NCBI RefSeq assembly: GCF_001704415.2
Contig: NC_030811.1
Location: 57,401,591-57,465,590, forward strand
DNA length: 64,000 nucleotides
Direction of reading: 5' to 3'
From: Capra hircus
Taxonomy: Eukaryota; Chordata; Mammalia; Artiodactyla; Bovidae
The stretch's first letter is position 1. Each line of letters starts with the position of its first letter. Shown one piece after another: positions 48,457 to 58,913 of the stretch. The notes under the pieces were generated by a model. The model did not search any database. It was not told the DNA's origin and worked only from the letters and a program-made list of their open reading frames with translations. The position numbers and the translations under genes are program-made.

Positions 48457-49494
48457 TAGTTACACAATTTTCTCAAAACGCAACCACACATCTAGTGACT
48501 GGTAAAGAAAGAATTCCTCAGCTCCAGAAATTTAAAGGGATTATGCACATCACACATTCCTAGACTATGTTTATGTGGTGATTCGGTTCTGAAACCGAGA
48601 AGAGAATCATTTACACGGAGGACTTTAGGACCATTCATTAGCAAGTTAACCGAAACATCTGTGTGACATGAGTTTGGAATAATACATTTTGGGGGTGATA
48701 GTTGTTGTTTGTTTTTAATAAACAGAGGTCTGTAGAGGGAAAGAAGAACTTTTTTCACTGTCAATCATAGCTTGAATTAGAGTTCAGAAGTTCGCGATTA
48801 CTCAAGGCATGCTTTGTTAATGAGCATGCACTGCATTTTCAAGGAAGTAGCCGAGTAAGGGCTGAACTGTCTGTTCCCTAGCACTGAACAACAAGTAATT
48901 CCGAAGACTAGAAGTACTTTCCTGAGGCCCTCTCCTCTCTTTCATGGTTCATAGACTCCTGTGCTAAACATATAGCCACTCCTTCTGTTGTCTTGACCTC
49001 CATCCTCTGGACTTCTCTTTCTCTCCTGGAATTTCACAGGTTATAGCTTCCTCTTGGGGATACTGAACCTTTGATGAAACATCACATTCCCGATTTTCTT
49101 GATTGCAGAAAAGTCAGGCATCCCAGGGGTGGAAATTAGTTATGCTTGCAGCGTTTTGGGTCTCATTCTTTGAGAGATTCGTTGAGTGGTGATTAGCCAA
49201 TATATCCCAATACTCAAAAGAAGCGTAACTGAAACTGTTCCTTCAAGATGTTTTTTATCAGAGTACAAGTTCACGGTCATTTTTGGGAAATGGAATACTT
49301 GAAGAATCAGGCTGCAATCATTTGGGGTGATCAGGATTGTTTTGTACCTGTTAGAGCTTCCCTCTCCAGTATCCCCATCCAGTGAGTGCCTTGGCAGGTA
49401 CAGGAAACAATTCTCTGAACACAATTCAGTTTTAGGCTTCTGTCTCCCTGCAGTGTCCTCATCTTCCTTGAGTTTGATTAGCAAACTCCTCTTC
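48457..49494. other. Unassigned intronic sequence
   Basis: No exon. The minus open frame at 49140-49496 has no domain. Confidence 0.5.
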
Positions 49495-49735
49495 ATTTAC
49501 AGCAGCCTTTCTCAGATATCTCCCCTTCTAGTGAGGTTTTCCCAACCCACCTACATAGGTAATTGTTGCATCTTCTCTAGCCCTATACCTTTACCAGTTC
49601 TTTTTTACCACATTATTATATAGTCCTTGTTCAGATGGTTATCTCCTCTTTGTGAGTTCCTTGAGGACAGGCGCACATCCATCCATCTCTGTATTCTAAT
49701 TGCTTAATCCAGTTCCAGGCAATGATCTAATGGTA
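49495..49735 (+). mobile_element. L2-class 3' fragment
   Basis: 'ctagtgaggttttcccaacc', 'gtgagttccttgaggacagg', 'gtattctaattgcttaatcc'. Confidence 0.6.
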
Positions 49736-49914
49736 CTCTGTGTGTGTGTTTGTTTGTGTGTGGTGGGGGATGGTTGGTTGTGGGTGTATATTTAATGAAA
49801 GTTGGGCAATCTATCATGAAGTATGCATTATTCTAGAGCTGGTGAGTGCCCTTGTTTTTCAAACTTGAAATCAAAACATGCAATTTGACAAAGGATTTTT
49901 TTTTCCAATTTATG

Positions 49915-50135
49915 AGTTGACTTATTTCCATGTGCCAGGCACTGTGCCAAGTACTTTGCATATTCCATTAAACTACACAATAAACTTGAGAAGTGTTATC
50001 ATCTCCATTTTGAAGATGAGGAATCCGGGGCACAGGGGGATGGATTTGTACAAGACAATACGCTTAATAAATGAGCTGGCATTCTACCCTGGTCTTATTC
50101 AATTCTATATCTTATCCACTGTGTGGTGTGATTTG
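49915..50135 (-). mobile_element. MIR SINE
   Basis: Antisense MIR: 'atgtgccaggcactgtgcca', 'tccattttgaagatgaggaa', 'ttatccactgtg'. Confidence 0.7.
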
Positions 50136-51202
50136 AATAACAAATGCCTTTTTTTGAAGGATCATCTCATTGTCGTATTAATCTTAAGAGGATAAGTTAG
50201 TGAGAGCATAGTAGATGGTACCAGAAGTGCCTCTTGAAGTCACAGAATTGATGTAGTAGTTGCAGAAGTTACATCCGTCGATTTACACAACCTATTTGTA
50301 TGCAAGGCTCCAAAGTGAGTCCTCTCTCCAAGCTTACTGACTGGGTCTACGTCTTGGAGAGGGGTTTGGTCTCTCATTTCCCTGCTCTTTGTTCACACTA
50401 ACTCAGCACATTGAGGTCATTGCCAATCTATCCTGGGACACTTCTTTCCTCCATCCTGTCTTCTGCTAAGTTTCATAAATATTTTGCTCTTATAGTCATT
50501 CCACCTGATATTCTACTCCAGGTGAAATTCAGCTTTTGGCTGGGGAACTGGAAAAATTTACTTTTCTTAGGCTCCTCTGAACTTTTTGCTCATGCATTGT
50601 TGAATGAGTCAGTAAGTACAACTCACTTGACTATTTTGTCCATGGAATGCCACTTCTTTTGAATTCAAGCCACACTCCTTAATGTTACAGATATAGACTT
50701 GTCACCCTCAGAGTTTAAGTGTCCTTGATTAAGGTCACACAGTTGATGGAAGACCCCTAGAACCCAGGCCTAGCTTTAGAATTGCTTGTTAGGTTCCTTT
50801 GTGAACACAGAACACACTAAGGAATTTCATCTTCACATGGAGCATGAGCTCTAAATTTTTACTCTTTGATCAAAAATATCCTGAGTTTACTGTCAGCTCT
50901 TAGAAGGTGTCATAAAGCAGGGGGAGCCCTGAGGGAACACTGTTAAGGAAGGTTGCAAAAGACGAGAAGGGCAGGAAAAAGGAAGGAAACTGGTTGGTCC
51001 ACAGTGCACTGGGCCTTCTTGCCCAGTGGCTGGAGCAGGGTATCCTGTTGGTCTCTTGAGCATTAACTGATAAGCCCTTGGAAAGTGGGGGGCATATGTC
51101 ACACTCTTCATAGCTTCCTCTTCTAGTCTAGATGCTTAGTTAGCAAATAAAGTTTTGAGGTGAATGAAAGATTTATTGCAGTGAATTAGAATATGGTATC
51201 TT
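50136..51202. other. Mostly unassigned intron; MIR trace at 50655-50790
   Basis: 'aaggtcacacagttgatgga' with 'agaacccaggcctagcttta' is an antisense MIR end. No exon. Confidence 0.5.
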
Positions 51203-51330
51203 TGATCCCTGGGAAGATTCCCTGTAGAAGGGAAAGGCCTCCCACTCTAGTATTCTGGCCTGGAGAATTCCATGGACTGTATAGTCCATGGGGTCGCAAA
51301 GAGTTGGGCATGACTGAATGACTTTTACAT
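51203..51330 (+). mobile_element. 5'-truncated Bov-tA SINE
   Basis: 'gatccctgggaagattccct' to 'atgactgaatgactttta'. Confidence 0.88.
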
Positions 51331-51387
51331 ACATCTTCAGCATATGTTTTAAAGAAGTTAATTGTGGGTTGTTAAAGGAAGACCAGG

Positions 51388-51564
51388 ACTTCCTTGTAGC
51401 TCAAACAGTAAAGAAACTGCCTGAGTTGGGAAGTTCCTCTGGAGAAGGGAATGGCAATCCATTCCAATATTCTTGCCTGGAGAATTCCATGGACATAGAA
51501 GCCTGGTGGTCTATAGTCCATGGGGTTGCAAAGAGTCAGGCATGACTGAGTGACTAACACACAC
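51388..51564 (+). mobile_element. Bov-tA SINE immediately upstream of a BMPER acceptor
   Basis: Exact 14-bp duplication AAAGGAAGACCAGG (51374-51387 and 51565-51578). Its right edge is 74 bp from the exon start at 51639. Confidence 0.95.
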
Positions 51565-51638
51565 AAAGGAAGACCAGGTAGGATGTCTGGTGGAGGTGGA
51601 AATTGTTTTTAACTTCCAGTTTGCTTTTGGGCCCCCAG

Positions 51639-51779
51639 GACTCCACTGTTGTGTGTAAGAAGAAGTGCTCCCACCCTGGTGGCTGCGACAGAGGCGAGGA
51701 GGCCTGTTGTGATGACTGCCTCCTACGAGTGCCCCAGGAAGACATCAAAGTGTGCAAGTTTGGCAACAAGATTTTCCGG
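51639..51779 (+). CDS. BMPER: BMPER exon: C-terminal half of VWC4 and start of VWC5
   Basis: This 141-bp exon is phase 0 at both ends (47 codons). It reads DSTVVCKKKCSHPGGC, then EEACCDDC (the CCxxC end of VWC4), the linker LLRVPQEDIKV, and CKFGNKIFR opening VWC5. The acceptor is gggcccccag with a short pyrimidine tract. A likely branch A lies at 51612 in TTAAC, 27 bp upstream. The donor is CGG|GTATGT. Because it is symmetric, skipping would keep the frame but fuse half of VWC4 to half of VWC5. The last codon is CGG (Arg), where remembered human BMPER has Gln. Confidence 0.95.
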
Positions 51780-53670
51780 GTATGTCATGAACAAAGCTCG
51801 TGGGAACTACTATATGATACTGAGTTGTAGAAAGCTCCTAGCAAAGTGCAGACTGCAAAATTTCACATTTTGTGTATATATGTATGTATGTGTACAAAAG
51901 TATTTATTTATATGTACATATATGTTTAGAGTCAAGGACACTTAGGGGTAGAGAAGCAACTGTCTGTGTTTTTCTTGGCTTTACTTTTGGTTTATAACAT
52001 GTTACACCTGTAAAACATTGCCTTTTCTAAATGTGGTGGCCAGTGGTTGGGGCTGAGCTGAGGAGTCCCCTGGATGGTGCAGCTATGGGTACCTGATGCC
52101 TGGGGACAGCAGTCAGAGATGCGTGGTGCTCCTTGGTGAGATCCTGATTCTCTTAGAACCTTTCCACTAAGCTCCTTTTTCAGAGAGAGATTTTCCCATT
52201 TGGAAGATGTTTGGGTGAGGTTGTGGCCAGCAGAGCAGTTGAACCAAGATGAGAGTCCTGCCCCAGCTGAGTGAGTAGGGTCGGCTGCTGCCCATCTCAG
52301 GTGTGTTTTACACTGTTTCCTAGTGGCGTGGGTGGGAAGTTGGCCAGTGACCATTTAAATGTTAGGATTAAGATCATTGACTTTGTCCAGAGTGCTGCCC
52401 ATCTAGTCTGTTTTCCCCATGGGTGGAGGGAATTTCTCTGCACCTGAAGGTGTCATCTCAGGGTACCCTTGAGAATTGAGACCCTCAGAATCAAGTCAGA
52501 GAAGGAGGCACCTCAGGCCCTCCGCACTTGGCTAGATTTCCTATTACGAAGCTGGAGGGAGAGTCTTGATTCTTACGACATCTGTAAAAAGACTTGATGT
52601 GTCATGCCTAAGGGAAGGGCATCACGTGTGTATATGTGTGTATGTATCTGTGTGTTGTGGTTCCACCAGGCTTCCAGAGCTACTCATGTGTCCTCTTTAC
52701 ACGTCATCCTCTGTCTCTGGAGCATCCAGATGCGGTAGGCTCACCCTGATGACTCTTGTGCAAAGTGCTTTCCAGGCTCCTCGCAAAAAGTTTCCTTTGT
52801 ATACATGGATGGGGCCTGAAGTAATTTATGGAGTCCTAGAAATGTGCATTCAGAGAATTTTCAATAGTCAGATACCCTTTAAAACAGATTCAATCAGAGA
52901 AATAAAAGGCACTAGAGACATAGGTAGTCCTTAAAATACCTTCCAAAAATGAGAAGGAAGAGTAAGAGGCATAGGTAACATCAAAGATCTGGGCTGGTTT
53001 TTCTGTTTTTAATAAAATTTGCTGCTCAGATCCAGAAGCCCAGAAAGGAATCCTTGCTCTGTTTTCAGGCCTAAATCTATTGCCCATAATCTTTTTTTCT
53101 CACAAGCAAGAATACACGTTCCTGCATGTTCCCAGAAGTACAGGATTTTTGTGGCTGAACACTTGGCAACTGCAGATTATAAACCCAATAAGCCAAAGAG
53201 ATGCCTCAAACAGCCTTTTCTGGGCTAGAAAATGTGTCCCACGTGCTACCCAGCCCTTTAGGAGGAGAGTATCAGACAGGCAGGGACATGGGATGAATGG
53301 CTTTTGGGAGTTTTCTGTGCTCCACATTTTCAGATGGTTTGCTGGTCAGGTGTCTGCCTGGCAATGGGAGTCATATGGATTAGTCTCTGTTCTTTACATG
53401 TTCGTGCCCCATGTGGGCCAGAACCATGTCACATCTGGGAATGAACTAACCACCTCCGGACATCTCAATTAACTACTGGCATCTGGGAGAACTCAAACTT
53501 TTCAGTCCTATCAAATGGAAAAATTAGACCCTTGTTGCATCATGTAGGAAAAGTCTTGTTTGTCTCCCAGGGTGAAGCTAAGTAAACAATGCAAAAGGAG
53601 CAAGATGCAAATATGACTTGGTTTGATGTACAAACTTTTTTTTTTTTATACCCTGGAGGGGAAATGCATG

Positions 53671-53702
<32 letters not shown>

Positions 53703-53879
53703 GATCTAGCATTTCTATCAGATCAGTTAGATGTAGATAAACACCTCATAGTAATTCGATCTACTGATGGAAACCATCACTCAGGGAAGAAATGCTTTCC
53801 TTGACAGACAAATCCTAGCCTGGTGGACTAGCTCCCATCAGCCTCCAGCTTATGGAAGATTCTGTGGTCTCCCTTGCAG
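51780..53879. other. Intron, largely unassigned
   Basis: Contains (CA)14 at 53671-53699 and a TG-rich stretch at 52625-52657. Open frames at 51992-52354 (-), 52566-52934 (+) and 53080-53472 (+) show no domain. Confidence 0.55.
53671..53699. repeat. (CA)14 microsatellite
   Basis: An uninterrupted 29-bp CA run after 'atgcatg'. Confidence 0.95.
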
Positions 53880-53984
53880 GATGGAGAGATGTGGTCGTCT
53901 GTCAACTGCACCATCTGTGCTTGTGTGAAAGGCAAGACAGAGTGTCGCAAGAAGCAGTGTGTTCCCATCAGCAGCTGCCCCCAG
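53880..53984 (+). CDS. BMPER: BMPER exon: middle of VWC domain 5
   Basis: This 105-bp exon is phase 0 at both ends (35 codons). It reads DGEMWSSVNCTICACVKGKT, then ECRKKQCVPISSCPQ. NCTICAC is the CxxCxC core of a VWC domain with an N-glycosylation sequon. The acceptor is tctcccttgcag. The donor is CAG|GTTCGT, which has the uncommon T at +3. A second CAG|GTTGAC lies 12 bp downstream, so a four-residue in-frame extension is possible. Reading through the donor stays open for about 60 codons (to 54164); this is not taken as coding. Symmetric phase would allow in-frame skipping at the cost of the VWC5 core. Confidence 0.95.
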
Positions 53985-56479
53985 GTTCGTCTGCAGGTTG
54001 ACTTTCTCTTTAAGCATCTTGAGAACCATCCTGTGTGTGGCATGGTCACCTCCCATCTTCTGAGCACAGAATTCAGATCCTCCAAAACTTCCAAGTTCCC
54101 AAATAGACACGTGTCGTTTGCAAAGCTTGCTCTTTGTTCTTTATGGTTCTCATCCAGATTCTAGCCTAACAGGGTAATATCTCTTACCTCGCTCTGTTTT
54201 TTACTGATCTCTCCTAGTTTTTTGTTTTAATGACTCCAACTTCTGTTTGATCAGCTCCCTCGTGTCTTTTGCTGGGTTTTCTTTTGAATATCATAAAAGA
54301 TCCTTTCATTTTACCTCTCTTTTTCTTTCTTTTCAAATCAGTTTTCTTCCTGTAGCCATTCAAAGGAATATGTGGTTGTTTATTAATAAATTCTCCAAGG
54401 AGTTTCACCTGCCCAGTGGCACCCTCCAATCCCTTTTCTGAAGTTTTCTCTCGCCAACCCAGGCTCTGTTGTAGTCCTGAATGGAAATGGCGTCTTTATG
54501 GAAATATCTCTTTTCAGAAACCCATAGTTCCAGTGCCCTGAATAAAGCATCCATTATCTTCCAAAGCATGAGCTTCATTGAATTCACCTCAGCAACTTGA
54601 AACCTTTCAAGGTTTTATGCATTTTGGGAAAATGTCAAGCCTATTCAATACCTTCCAGTGAATGAAAAAAATACATCCATATATTCAGGCCATGTCTTCC
54701 TTTCTCTGTCAGAGACAGCTTTTAATTTTATTCACATCTGTTATTATTATAAACAAAAAGTTGCTGTTTTTACGTGAGTGCCAAATGAGGCACAAAAAAA
54801 CAACAGCTGTTGCTATTGCACAACTGAAAAAAGGGGGGAGAAAAAAAGAAAGAAAGAAAGAAACCCTAATTAGTCTTGCTTTAAAAAGCCTCAGACATAA
54901 AACTGAAAACCTCCCATAAAAGAAAAAAAAAAAAAAAAAAAAAAACCCAACCAGGAGATACAATAAGGAGAGTTGAGCATGGTCTGCTTATAAATATTCA
55001 TTGGGAAAAATGGTATCACATCATTTTTGCCCGTCCTTGGGGAACCCTCACTGGTAATGAACTCCTGCGGCACATGTTAGTAATAATGGGCTTCCTTATT
55101 CTACAAGACAAAAACAAAAGGCTGAGCCAGCCTGGTGGCTCGAGTAACCAGCCTCCGCAGGCCCTGGTGGAGTTCCTGGCTTCACTTGAGTCCTGCCACT
55201 TGCGGCAGGTGTGGTGGTCTGCATAGACCTCTTGCCGGGGGGAAGGCAGTGCTCTGTTACCAGCGTCTCGGTTCCTGTCTCTTCTTTGTGGACCATATTT
55301 GGGCCAGGAGCATCCGTCCCTCCAGGCGCAGGCCTGGCGTTTCCCCCACCCCCACCCCCACCCCATCCCTGTCTTCTTGTCAGAGCCCGTCAGGCAGTGC
55401 CTGGCTCCTGCCTCAGGGCCCACCTTTTTGTTTCTAGGCAGTTTTCCAATCATTCCTTTGGTTCACACTTTGCCTTCTCAGGGACCAGCACAAAGCACTT
55501 TGGAAGATAATTTAGTTTTACCATAGAAATCCTGTTAAACACTTACTTCCCCTCCCCTGCATTGCTTTGGGAAATTAAAAAAAAAAAAAAGATTAAAAAA
55601 AAAAAATTCCTGCTCAATCTTTCCTGGCTACTATACATCTTTTTCCAGAAGTTTGCATGCCTTGTTGAAGAAGGATTGTGTGGTTGCATTCCCTTCTTGA
55701 CAGTCCCCCAGGGGCAAAGGAGTGCGTTTGGTGAGAAGGACCGAGGGTTCCACTGGGGACAAGTTCATTATGACAGTCATTCCATCACTGTAAATATGTC
55801 CTGAGACTTCCTCTGTAGTCACAGGACCAACCTCGTCTGATGCTGAGACCCTGCCCCACCGCCCCCGCCCCCCTGAGGTGGGTGCTGTTACTAGGCCCTT
55901 CTTACTGGTGCTTTCATGGGGTGTCCAGAATTCCTCAGCGAGTTCCACGTAACTCAGGAGCCAGACATCATAGCTTTCTCTTGATTTATTCCCTGGCTAA
56001 TTTAGTGATGTTTCCAGCCCTTCTCTCACTTTCTGAAGAAAGGAACTGGCTGTTTCTGTCAAGGCACAGATGCAGGGAATCACAGAGTCACCCTTTGCTG
56101 GGGCCCTGGTTTAAACAGCTCTGTTTGGCTCAGACAGAGCACTGTATGCCATCATTCCATCAGCTGGAGCCAGTCTCCTTTGGATTTGTCCTCAACTGCT
56201 TTCAGGCATGAGAAGCCAAAGGAGTCCTCCCTGCCACATAGAAACAGACAACAGAGCTCTTGGCCATGAAATTGTCATGTTGCCCCAAACCATGGAAGGT
56301 GGCATGGCATGGAGTTTTGAGTCTCATTCAAACCTGTCATAGCCTTTAGTGTACCTTTTTAAAGCATCAGACAGGTTCTAATTCTTTAATTATCAACTGC
56401 CATCTTTGTTGTTGCTGTTGTTAATGTGATTTGTTTTTTAAGTACCTAAATCTACTCTTGATGCAGTTGACAGGTAGGG
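53985..56479. other. Intron, unassigned, with a GC-rich patch
   Basis: Contains (AAAG)n near 54845-54862, an A-run near 54924-54944, a GC-rich patch (about 55100-55460) with a four-tract C-run, and another C-rich stretch at 55854-55873. No exon. Confidence 0.55.
55343..55364 (-). other. Predicted G-quadruplex / i-motif
   Basis: On the + strand four C-tracts of 5, 5, 5 and 4 are separated by single A bases, so the minus strand has four G-tracts with one-base loops. No known regulatory site is assigned. Confidence 0.7.
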
Positions 56480-56662
56480 AAACAGGGCTTGACACAAATC
56501 TTGGGCCACCACTCTGTGGTCTGTTTCCTTAGTTTCCTGTAAAGAGGGGGAAGGGGCATTTGTATATAGAGAGTTGTTGTGAAGCATAAATGAGATAAAG
56601 AAAGAAGAAAGTACAGCATTTTTTTCCTACTATATAGATACCCAATAAATGTTAACTTCTCT
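56480..56662 (+). mobile_element. MIR SINE
   Basis: 'ccttagtttcctgtaaagag', 'gagttgttgtgaagcataaa', 'acccaataaatgttaacttc'. Confidence 0.75.
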
Positions 56663-56747
56663 TAAAGATTAAGATGAGACCTCTCTCATCTTAAAAATCT
56701 GAAGTGAAAAGTTGGCCTATAAGGTCACACAAAATTAGGTTTGATTT

Positions 56748-57449
56748 TGGGTTATAAGCTCAACATTCAGAAAAAGAAGATCATGGCATCCGATCCCATC
56801 AGTTCATGGAAAATAGATGGGGAAACAGTGGAAACAGTGTCAGACTTTACTTTTTTGGGCTCCAAAATCACTGCAGATGGTGATTGCAGCCATGAAATTA
56901 AAAGACGCTTACTCCTTGGAAGAAAAGTTATGACCAACCTAGATAGTATATTGAAAAGCAGAGACATTACTTTGCCAACAAAGGTCCATCTAGTCAAGGT
57001 TATGGTTTTTCCAGTAGTCATGTGTGGATGTGAGAGTTGGACTGTGAAGAAAGCTGAGCGCCGAAGAACTGATGCGTTTGAACTGTGGTGTTGGAGAAGA
57101 CTCTTGAGAGTCCCTTGGACTGCAAGGAGATCCAACCAGTCTATTCTGAAGGAGATCAACTCTGGGATTTCTTTGGAAGGAATGATGCTAAAGCTGAAAC
57201 TCCAATACTTTGGCCACCTCATGCGAAGAGTTGACTCATTGGAAAAGACTCTGATGCTAGGAGGGATTGAGGGCAGGAGGAGAAGGGGGCGACAGAGGAT
57301 GAGATGGCTGGATGGCATCATGGACTCGATGGATGTGAGTCTGAGTGAACTCCGGGAGATGGTGATGGACAGGGAGGCCTGGTGTGCTGCGATTCATTGG
57401 GTTGCAAAGAGTCAGACACGACTGAGTGACTGAACTGAACTGAACTGAC
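56748..57449 (+). mobile_element. BovB 3' fragment with an open frame to the natural stop
   Basis: Carries the last about 700 bp of ORF2. One + frame is open from 56741 to the terminator at 57433, unlike the other copies here, so it may be the youngest. 5'-truncated past the YADD motif, hence no catalytic core. Ends in 'ctgaa' repeats. Confidence 0.93.
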
Positions 57450-58412
57450 CCTTGTGTTACATGACATCAATGTCTTCATCTATATGAAGGAAAATGCTCA
57501 GCTCACTAAGTTTTTGTGCATCTTCATAACAAAAATTATAATATGTTCTAAATATTGACTTATTTTAAATCCTTACAGTTAGCCTGATGTTAGGTAACCT
57601 AAGGAATATATCTAGTAGGATGTCTGTTTCATAGCATGTGCTTCCTGAATGTCCATTTTCTTCCACACTTCTTTTCCCCTGCGATTCCACTGAGTCAGAG
57701 ATAAAGCAATGTCATTCTCTGACAAGAGCTCTGAGATTATGCGTCTTCCTTTAAATGTCAATCATTAGAAGAAATGCAGTATAGGAGATTACACTGTTTT
57801 TCCAGAAAAGTAATGGAACACTACTCAGCATTTCAAAACCCTTAGCCCCATTTGGCTTTGACTACATAATAGTCAGGGATAGCATACCACTCTCTGAAAG
57901 AAGGAGTCAGGTTGAATTTCATTTGTGGCACAGATATTGTTCATATACATAGGCCCAAGCTTGGGTTACTGTTTATTTTTGGCTCCCTCCAATAAGCAGA
58001 GACAGAATGAAAGCTTTGCATAGATTGATAGATTGACAGCTAATTCCCATTTCTACGCGTGTGCACTTGGTCTCTAGAGGGCTAGATTTGAGTATCAGTG
58101 AAAAGGTGGAATACAGACTGTCTCCATCTTCCCTCCAGTGAGAAAAATCACACCAATGAAACCTTTAGGGATTATGTTTCTCTGAGGATAAAAACAGGAA
58201 AGCTTTTTGAATGACTTTGCCTGGCTGTAGAACCTGATACTTAAAACTTCATTTTCACCACCATCATCACCATCTGGGCATCGAGTTCAAATACAGCTTG
58301 GATGAATTTCATTGATTTATCTGGTATGAGATTTAAAAAAGAGTTCTGTCCTTAGCAGACCCTGATTTTTAACACTTAACTCTTGTTTTTTTTTTTTCCT
58401 TTTCTTGATTAG
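57450..58412. other. Intron, unassigned
   Basis: No repeat recognised. Likely branch A at 58379 (CTTAAC), 34 bp before the next exon, followed by a long T-rich tract. Confidence 0.5.
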
Positions 58413-58458
58413 GGTAAAATTCTCAACAGGAAAGGATGCTGTCCTATTTGCACTGAAA
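58413..58458 (+). CDS. BMPER: BMPER exon: C-terminal end of VWC domain 5
   Basis: This 46-bp micro-like exon starts in phase 0 and ends one base into a codon. It encodes GKILNRKGCCPICTE, closing VWC5 with its CCxxC motif. A very strong T-rich tract and ttgattag precede it, and A|GTAAGT follows, a near-ideal donor. Small exons often depend on strong sites, and these are strong. In remembered human BMPER the next residues lead into the vWD domain with its GDPH sequence. That exon is not present before 64000. Confidence 0.93.
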
Positions 58459-58707
58459 GTAAGTTTATTGAAAATATGTTATTAATATTTATTTTTCAGT
58501 TTATAGTAAAACAAGAAAAATGGTGGTGTAAGTTTTCAGCCTCTTTTATTTCTGTAGGAATAGGATGGGATCATCTTACTTTGTTACAGACAATTAAAGT
58601 CAATGGTAATCCTTGCACAGAAGCACAACTAAGACAAATGTGGATGTTTCTGCTGGGATTTGTTGCTATGAGAAATTTAGAAGACAAATGGTCTGATGAG
58701 GTTTTAG

Positions 58708-58913
58708 GAAGGGCCAGGTGGCTCAGATGGTAAAGTGTCTGTCTACAGTGCAGGAGACCCGGATTCGAGCCCTGGGTTGGGAAGATCCTCTGGAGAAGGA
58801 AATGGCAATCCACTCCAGTACTATTGCCTGGGAAATCCCATGGGCAGAGGAGCCTGGCAGGCTACAGCCTATGGGGTCGCAGAGTTGGACACGACGAGCA
58901 ACTTCACCATATT
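58708..58913 (+). mobile_element. Bov-tA SINE
   Basis: Sense copy 'ggaagggccaggtggctcag' to 'cacgacgagcaacttcacc', about 250 bp after the exon. Confidence 0.9.

Noticed and set aside
51600..51638. Alternative acceptor at 51618-51619
   Set aside because: It would add 19 bp and shift the frame; the acceptor at 51637-51638 fits the protein.
53874..54164. Open frame continuing past the VWC5 core exon
   Set aside because: The extension lacks cysteines in VWC pattern and begins after a usable donor; treated as intron read-through.
55016..55526. Cluster of open frames on both strands in the GC-rich patch
   Set aside because: GC-rich sequence has few stops by chance; frames overlap on both strands and show no domain.
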